Below, one piece after another: positions 6,702 to 9,113 of a stretch of 9,113 nucleotides of DNA. The stretch's first letter is position 1; each line of letters begins with the position of its first letter. The stretch spans positions 1 through 9,113 of the forward strand of contig PXSC01000073.1 of NCBI GenBank assembly GCA_003023535.1. Reading direction: 5' to 3'. The notes beneath the pieces are model-generated. The model did no database searches and was not told where the DNA came from. It saw only the letters and a list, made by a program, of their open reading frames with translations. The DNA comes from Halobacteriales archaeon QS_9_70_65 (GTDB lineage: Archaea > Halobacteriota > Halobacteria > Halobacteriales > Haloarculaceae). The position numbers and the translations under genes were made by a program.

Positions 6702-6946
6702 TTAACCCCCCTCGTCGGTCGGCCCGTGGACGACGGCCCGGTCCGTCGAGCGGAACGCCGGGGCGACCCGCTCGGTCTCGTCGTCGGTCTCGACGGCCGC
6801 CGTCTCCGCAGTGACCTCGCCGAAGGCGCCGTCGGTGCCGGCGACCCGCGGCGCGCCGTGGACGGCCGTGACTGCGCCGCTGTCGGGAGCAGCGTCGACA
6901 CCCCGACGACCGCGGCGCCGACCGCGACGGTCCGCCGCGTGAGCTC
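6702..6946 (-). pseudogene. Possible remnant of a small protein gene broken by a 1-nt shift, upstream of the hydrolase
   Basis: The minus strand reads ELTRRTVAVGAAVVG down to the G-run at 6901-6904. In the neighbouring frame it continues as VDAAPDSGAVTAVHGAPRVA and GTDGAFGEVTAETAAVETDD, then ETERVAPAFRSTDRAVVHGP and TDEGG, stopping at TAA (6702-6704). The second part has haloarchaeal amino-acid composition, with Asp/Glu-rich, Lys-free and low-Arg runs, unlike the Arg/Pro-rich shadow frames around it. One extra G in the GGGG run would join the two as VVGGVDAAP. No start codon is found in the first frame. A GTG at 6996 opens a third frame (DLELAPDLDPIPYLD) that would need another shift. I recognise no family. 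The case rests only on composition and continuity, so chance is possible. Confidence 0.3.
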
Positions 6947-6949
6947 CGA

Positions 6950-7003
6950 TCCAGGTACGGGATTGGGTCCAGGTCCGGGGCCAATTCCAGGTCCACGCCC
7001 GAG
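6950..7003. repeat. Three 18-bp units each beginning TCCAGGT
   Basis: TCCAGGT starts at 6950, 6968 and 6986, an exact 18-bp period. The units diverge after the first seven to eight bases, so only the units' first half is conserved. The period equals six codons, and both strands read as Gly/Pro- or Asp-Leu-rich six-residue repeats. It lies in the otherwise gene-poor 6947-7053 stretch before the thioredoxin-like gene. It may be a remnant of a repetitive coding segment or simple slippage. Confidence 0.55.
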
Positions 7004-7053
7004 GACGGCCGGCCGTCGACGTGTTCCTCCCGGCCGGTTCGGGCGCCGTCGCG

Positions 7054-7069
7054 GGCGACTTTAGTCGCC
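7054..7069. promoter_or_regulatory. Perfect palindrome overlapping the TATA-like box of the thioredoxin-like gene
   Basis: GGCGACT (7054-7060) and AGTCGCC (7063-7069) are exact inverted arms around TT. The centre ACTTTAG places a TTTA box 25-28 nt before ATG 7088, the spacing expected for a leaderless haloarchaeal transcript. No Shine-Dalgarno is present, in keeping with leaderless initiation. The symmetric arms could be a regulator site covering the promoter, or chance around a TTTA core. Confidence 0.5.
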
Positions 7070-7087
7070 GGCGCCGTTACCGTCGGT

Positions 7088-7660
7088 ATGGTCGCGCTCG
7101 AATCCGAGTCCGACGCCCTCGAGACCGACGACGCCGCGCCCGACTTCGAACTGCCGGGAACCGACGGCGAGACGCACACGCTCGCGGAGTTCGGCGATCA
7201 CGAGGCGCTGCTCGTGGTTTTCACCTGTAATCACTGTCCGTACGCGCAGGCGACGTACGACGCGATGAACGCCGTCGCCGCCGACTACGACGACCTCGCC
7301 GTCGTCGCGATCAACCCCAACGACGCCGAGGCGTATCCAGAGGACTCCCTCGAACGGATGGTCGACCGCGTCGAAGCCGGCGAGATCGACGTCACCGCCT
7401 ACCTCCGGGACGAGTCACAGGACGTCGCGCGGGCCTACGGCGCGGTCTGCACGCCCGACCCGTTCCTCTTCGGACGCGAGGACGGCGAGTTCCGTCTGGC
7501 CTACCACGGCCGGTTCGACGACGCCACGAGCCCCGACGCCGAGCCGTTGGGCGAGCCGGGCTTCGAGATGCGCGCGGCGGTCGAGGCCGTCCTCGCCGGC
7601 GAGACGCCGGCGGAGGCGTTCCGGCCCGCCCGCGGCTGCTCGATCAAGTGGCGCGACTGA
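7088..7660 (+). CDS. Thioredoxin-like redoxin (AhpC/TSA-TlpA superfamily) with CNHCP motif
   Basis: This 190-residue cytoplasmic protein opens with the redoxin signature APDFELPGTDGETHTLAEF. It continues with LLVVFTCNHCPYAQATYDAM, where Cys47 and Cys50 form the CxxC redox pair, then VVAINPND, YLRDESQDVARAYGAVCTPD and PFLF. The last is the thioredoxin cis-Pro region, with Cys121 just before TPDP. The C-terminus ends GCSIKWRD (Cys184), a tail I recall as conserved in a group of bacterial and archaeal thioredoxin-family proteins of about 180-200 residues. The likely role is thiol-disulfide exchange or peroxide handling; the partner is unknown. There is no signal peptide or membrane helix, which separates it from exported TlpA/ResA. 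ATG 7088 is the only start giving a complete fold, and it lies at leaderless distance from its promoter. The gene is convergent with the coiled-coil gene. Confidence 0.88.
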   Translation: MVALESESDALETDDAAPDFELPGTDGETHTLAEFGDHEALLVVFTCNHCPYAQATYDAMNAVAADYDDLAVVAINPNDAEAYPEDSLERMVDRVEAGEIDVTAYLRDESQDVARAYGAVCTPDPFLFGREDGEFRLAYHGRFDDATSPDAEPLGEPGFEMRAAVEAVLAGETPAEAFRPARGCSIKWRD

Positions 7661-7709
7661 GCCGGCCGCGGGGCCGGTGGTCGTCGTCCGAGCCACGGGC
7701 ACCGAGTGC

Positions 7710-7736
7710 GCCGCCCGACACCGCGTGTCGGGCGGC
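7710..7736. terminator. Perfect 12-bp hairpin between convergent genes
   Basis: GCCGCCCGACAC (7710-7721) and GTGTCGGGCGGC (7725-7736) are exact inverted arms with a CGC loop. The hairpin lies in the 93-bp gap between the stops of the thioredoxin-like gene and the convergent coiled-coil gene, and forms equally on either transcript. There is no adjoining U-tract, so it is not a standard archaeal T-rich terminator. A role in 3'-end formation or mRNA protection for both genes is inferred from position. Confidence 0.5.
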
Positions 7737-7942
7737 CGTCGCCCCCTGACGGCTCAGACCCGGCCGGCCGCGGCGGCGAGGTTGGCGGCGAAGCCGATGA
7801 TGACGAGCCCCGACGAGGCGATGTAGTTCGTCGAGGTGTTGGAGAGGATGGTGAGGTTCGCCTCGCCGAGGAAGGTGAGCAGGGCGTTGGAAACGCCGCC
7901 GGCGACGAGCAGGATGCCGAGAAACGCCAGCAGCGACCCGAG

Positions 7943-7976
7943 GACGGCGCCGAAGGCGCGACGGCGCCGAAGGCGC
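7943..7976. repeat. Exact 17-bp tandem duplication causing a frameshift
   Basis: GACGGCGCCGAAGGCGC occurs twice back to back (7943-7959 and 7960-7976) with no mismatch. The unit is not a multiple of three, so it shifts the coiled-coil gene out of frame exactly where its sequence stops making sense. A single copy restores the frame into the membrane helices. Confidence 0.9.
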
Positions 7977-8043
7977 TGCCGTTCGCCCCGAGGTCGCGGC
8001 CGTCGATCGCGGAGTCGACGCTCTCGCGGACGGTTCGGCTGAG

Positions 8044-8193
8044 CGTCTCACCGTCGACGCCGCCGCTCTCGACGTTCTGCATCGACGAGTCGACGGCCCT
8101 CCGGACGGTCCGGGTGAGCCTCTCCTCGTCGACGTCGCCGCCCTCGACGTTCTGCATCGACGAGTCGACGGCCGTCCGGACGGTTTCGGTCAG
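8044..8193 (-). repeat. Two in-frame 75-bp repeats in the coiled-coil gene
   Basis: Two consecutive 75-bp units encode 25-residue repeats: LTETVRTAVDSSMQNVE followed by GGDVDEER (residues 144-168), and LTRTVRRAVDSSMQNVE followed by SGGVDGET (169-193). A third, decayed unit follows (LSRTVRESVDSAIDG). The AVDSSMQNVE block is almost identical at the DNA level, spaced exactly 75 bp apart, which suggests recent duplication or gene conversion. The units lie between the coiled coil and the membrane anchor. Confidence 0.85.
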
Positions 8194-8653
8194 CTCGTCT
8201 TCGAGGCCCGCCAGCTGGTCGTCGACGTAGTTCTGAAGGGTCTGCTCCTTCCGGGCCAGCTCGGCGCTCCGCTCTTCGAGCTCCCGTTCCTGTTCGTCGA
8301 TGGATACCTCCCGCTCGTCGAGCCGCTGTTTGCGGTCCTCGATGTCGCTTTCCAGCGACTCGACCTCCTCGCGGAGCCCGACGACCTCCTCGCGGCGCTC
8401 GAGCAGGTCGTCCTCCCGTTCGTTGAGTTCGGACGCCTCCCGCTCGAGCCGCTGTTCACGCTCGTCGAGTTCCGACTCCTTTCGCTCGAGCCGCTGTTCC
8501 ATCTCCTCGAGGCGGCGCTCCTGTTCGTCTCGAACCCCCTGGCTGGACGATTCCTCTTCGAAGTCGAACTCCTCGTCGGCCGAGGAGGTGTTCGGCTCGT
8601 TCGGATCTGGATTGTCACTCATGCTCAGCTTCTGGAGTTATCTAGCGGGCTGT

Positions 8654-8663
8654 TAAGTACTTA
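8654..8663. promoter_or_regulatory. TAAGTACTTA palindrome in the coiled-coil gene promoter
   Basis: This perfect 10-bp palindrome is centred about 37 nt before ATG 8622. On the minus strand it reads AAGTACTTAAC, a plausible TATA-like element giving a short leader. It is one of the few AT-rich spots in the region. It could be only the TATA box or also a regulator site. Confidence 0.4.
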
Positions 8664-8736
8664 CCGGCCACTCGGAGCCGAATTCTCCGTTACCAGCCGC
8701 TACGGCGGTCCACGAGCGGCCGGTCGCGCCGCCGGC

Positions 8737-8880
8737 TCAGTCGTCGTCCCGCTCGTCGGCCTCGCGGACGCCGACGACCAGCTGCTGGAGCTGTCTGATC
8801 TCGCGGGACCGTTCCTCACCCGTTTCGGTACGGAGCTCGTCGAGGCGGTCGTCGATGGACCGCAACAGTTTCTCTCGCAT
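8737..8880 (-). CDS. 47-residue charged helical mini-protein, unknown function
   Basis: ATG 8880 starts MREKLLRSIDDRLDELRTET, continues GEERSREIRQLQQLVVGVRE and ends ADERDDD at TGA 8737-8739. The protein is almost all predicted helix, with two amphipathic segments (LLRSIDDRLDEL and REIRQLQQLVVGV), and ends with an acidic tail. It could self-associate as a helical hairpin. The frame stays open up to a GTG at 8937, but the ATG is preferred. A TATA-like ACTAAAATC (8947-8955, minus strand) would start transcription near 8925, downstream of that GTG, and a G6A6 purine tract lies 2 nt before the ATG. I recognise no family. The acidic haloarchaeal composition supports a real gene, but short length limits confidence. 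Confidence 0.55.
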   Translation of the reverse strand: MREKLLRSIDDRLDELRTETGEERSREIRQLQQLVVGVREADERDDD

Positions 8881-8882
8881 CG

Positions 8883-8894
8883 TTTTTTCCCCCC
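8883..8894 (-). promoter_or_regulatory. G6A6 homopolymer tract just before the mini-protein start
   Basis: On the minus strand GGGGGGAAAAAA ends 2 nt before ATG 8880. The G-rich half, 8 nt from the ATG, may serve as a weak ribosome binding site. The two six-base homopolymers are also likely slippage or base-calling error sites. Confidence 0.4.
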
Positions 8895-8946
8895 GGACCC
8901 GCGTTTGCCTGGGGGGTACCTGAGCGTATCGGGGCACATATCCGGT

Positions 8947-8955
8947 GATTTTAGT
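8947..8955 (-). promoter_or_regulatory. TATA-like box for the mini-protein gene
   Basis: The minus strand reads ACTAAAATC in otherwise GC-rich sequence. Transcription would begin about 26 nt downstream, near 8925, leaving a leader of about 45 nt before ATG 8880. Confidence 0.4.
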
Positions 8956-8973
8956 AGGGGACGGCGGCCGAGC

Positions 8974-8981
8974 GCTTTTGC
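8974..8981 (+). promoter_or_regulatory. TATA-like box at leaderless distance from the 9005 gene
   Basis: GCTTTTGC lies 24-31 nt before ATG 9005, the haloarchaeal spacing for a transcript that starts at or near the start codon. No Shine-Dalgarno is seen between it and the ATG. Confidence 0.45.
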
Positions 8982-9004
8982 GGCGCGGCCGCGACGTGGC
9001 CGAT

Positions 9005-9113
9005 ATGACCGCGTACGACGTGGAGACGTTCGCGGCGGCGGTCGGGCCGGAGCCGGACGCCGTTCTCGATGAAATGGACGACCGGGCCGCCGAGACGGGC
9101 TTTCCGACCGTCG
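9005..9113 (+). CDS. N-terminus of a probable class I SAM-dependent O-methyltransferase (3' truncated by window)
   Basis: ATG 9005 opens a frame that runs off the window after 36 codons: MTAYDVETFAAAVGPEPDAV, then LDEMDDRAAETGFPTV. The segment PEPDAVLDEMDDRAAETGFP resembles, from memory, the N-terminus of haloarchaeal family-3 O-methyltransferases. There a short helix of the form LxEM..A...GFP(T/I)VG precedes the SAM-binding domain. The SAM-binding glycine motif itself would lie beyond the window, so the enzyme class cannot be confirmed here. The start is supported by the promoter box at leaderless distance. The gene is divergent from the mini-protein gene. Confidence 0.6.
   Translation, partial: MTAYDVETFAAAVGPEPDAVLDEMDDRAAETGFPTV

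Larger units (their letters stand above)
7754..8622 (-). pseudogene. Membrane-anchored coiled-coil protein, frameshifted by a 17-bp tandem duplication
   Basis: From ATG 8622 the protein has an acidic N-terminus (MSDNPDPNEPNTSSADEEFD). A long Glu/Arg/Leu coiled coil follows at about residues 31-140, with heptad-like LERKESELDEREQRLEREAS patterns. Next come 25-residue repeats with the core TVR-AVDSSMQNVE (144-218), and then GANGSAFGAV. The frame is then lost. The continuation is in another frame: LGSLLAFLGILLVAGGVSNA, then LLTFLGEANLTILSNTSTNY and IASSGLVIIGFAANLAAAAG, ending RV at TGA 7754-7756. These are two C-terminal membrane helices. Removing one copy of the 17-bp duplication at 7943-7976 joins the halves exactly and gives a 283-residue protein. 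There is no signal peptide, so the coiled coil faces the cytoplasm. Function is unknown; a scaffold or membrane-tethered filament is possible. As it stands, the unrepaired frame runs into the thioredoxin-like gene. The gene is either inactivated or misassembled. Confidence 0.75.

Noticed and set aside
6699..6706. GGTTAACC as a TATA box for the hydrolase gene
   Set aside because: It lies at the right distance from ATG 6677, but the TTA is also the stop of the broken upstream frame and the context lacks the usual TTTA core. I could not decide, so it is not listed as a promoter.
5598..7064. Plus-strand open frame of 488 codons across the hydrolase gene
   Set aside because: Only the first 35-40 residues look protein-like. 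The rest is antisense to the intact hydrolase and has shadow composition.
5755..7179. Minus-strand open frame of 474 codons overlapping the hydrolase
   Set aside because: It is mostly Arg/Pro/Gly-rich and lies in another frame of the same strand as the hydrolase, which has complete metal motifs.
7501..7940. Continuation of the coiled-coil frame beyond the 17-bp duplication
   Set aside because: The continuation is Ser/Pro/Arg-rich and runs antisense into the thioredoxin-like gene. The true C-terminus with membrane helices is in the other frame and ends at 7754.
1..9113. Defence island, CRISPR array, transposon or prophage
   Set aside because: No repeats with spacers, no transposase, integrase or nuclease motifs, and no tRNA or attachment-site duplication were found on either strand.

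Overview
The window looks like chromosomal DNA from a halophilic archaeon (class Halobacteria). Three things suggest this: very high GC, proteins rich in Asp/Glu and poor in Lys, and start codons preceded by a TTTA/CTTTT-type box about 25-30 nt upstream with little or no leader, as in leaderless haloarchaeal mRNAs. The recognisable families (DICT-type sensor, COG1361 surface protein beside an RND permease, DUF7504-like protein) are also typical of haloarchaea. I see no insertion sequence, integrase, CRISPR array, tRNA or rRNA.

Layout. 1-210 (+) is the 3' end of a probable DICT sensory-domain protein. Its stop codon directly abuts the stop of a TetR-family repressor on the other strand (211-822, -). 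A 177-bp divergent promoter region with a palindromic operator candidate separates the repressor from a two-gene unit: a secreted, membrane-anchored COG1361/CARDB-type Ig-like protein (1000-2589, +) and an RND/MMPL-type 12-TM exporter (2590-5079, +) that starts on the base after the previous stop. A DUF7504/RecA-like gene follows 8 bp later (5088-5545, +) but is split by a frameshift. Next is a frameshifted small membrane-protein gene (5625-about 5971, +). An intact metallo-beta-lactamase-fold hydrolase of the AHL-lactonase type (5886-6677, -) lies opposite, with the remains of a possible coding frame just upstream of it (6702-6946, -).

The right part carries a thioredoxin-like protein with a CxxC motif (7088-7660, +), a perfect 12-bp hairpin between convergent genes, and a membrane-anchored coiled-coil protein (7754-8622, -) broken by an exact 17-bp tandem duplication. 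It ends with a 47-residue helical mini-protein (8737-8880, -) and the 5' end of a probable O-methyltransferase (9005-9113, +).

How the parts work together. The TetR gene, surface protein and RND permease look like one regulated export cassette: the repressor would act on the shared divergent promoter, and the Ig-like protein would be an extracytoplasmic partner of the permease. The remaining genes look like unrelated single-gene units. The most striking property of the window is four separate disrupted reading frames between 5.1 and 8.0 kb. These could be real gene decay or uncorrected indels in the assembly. One of them has an exact sequence-level explanation, the 17-bp duplication.
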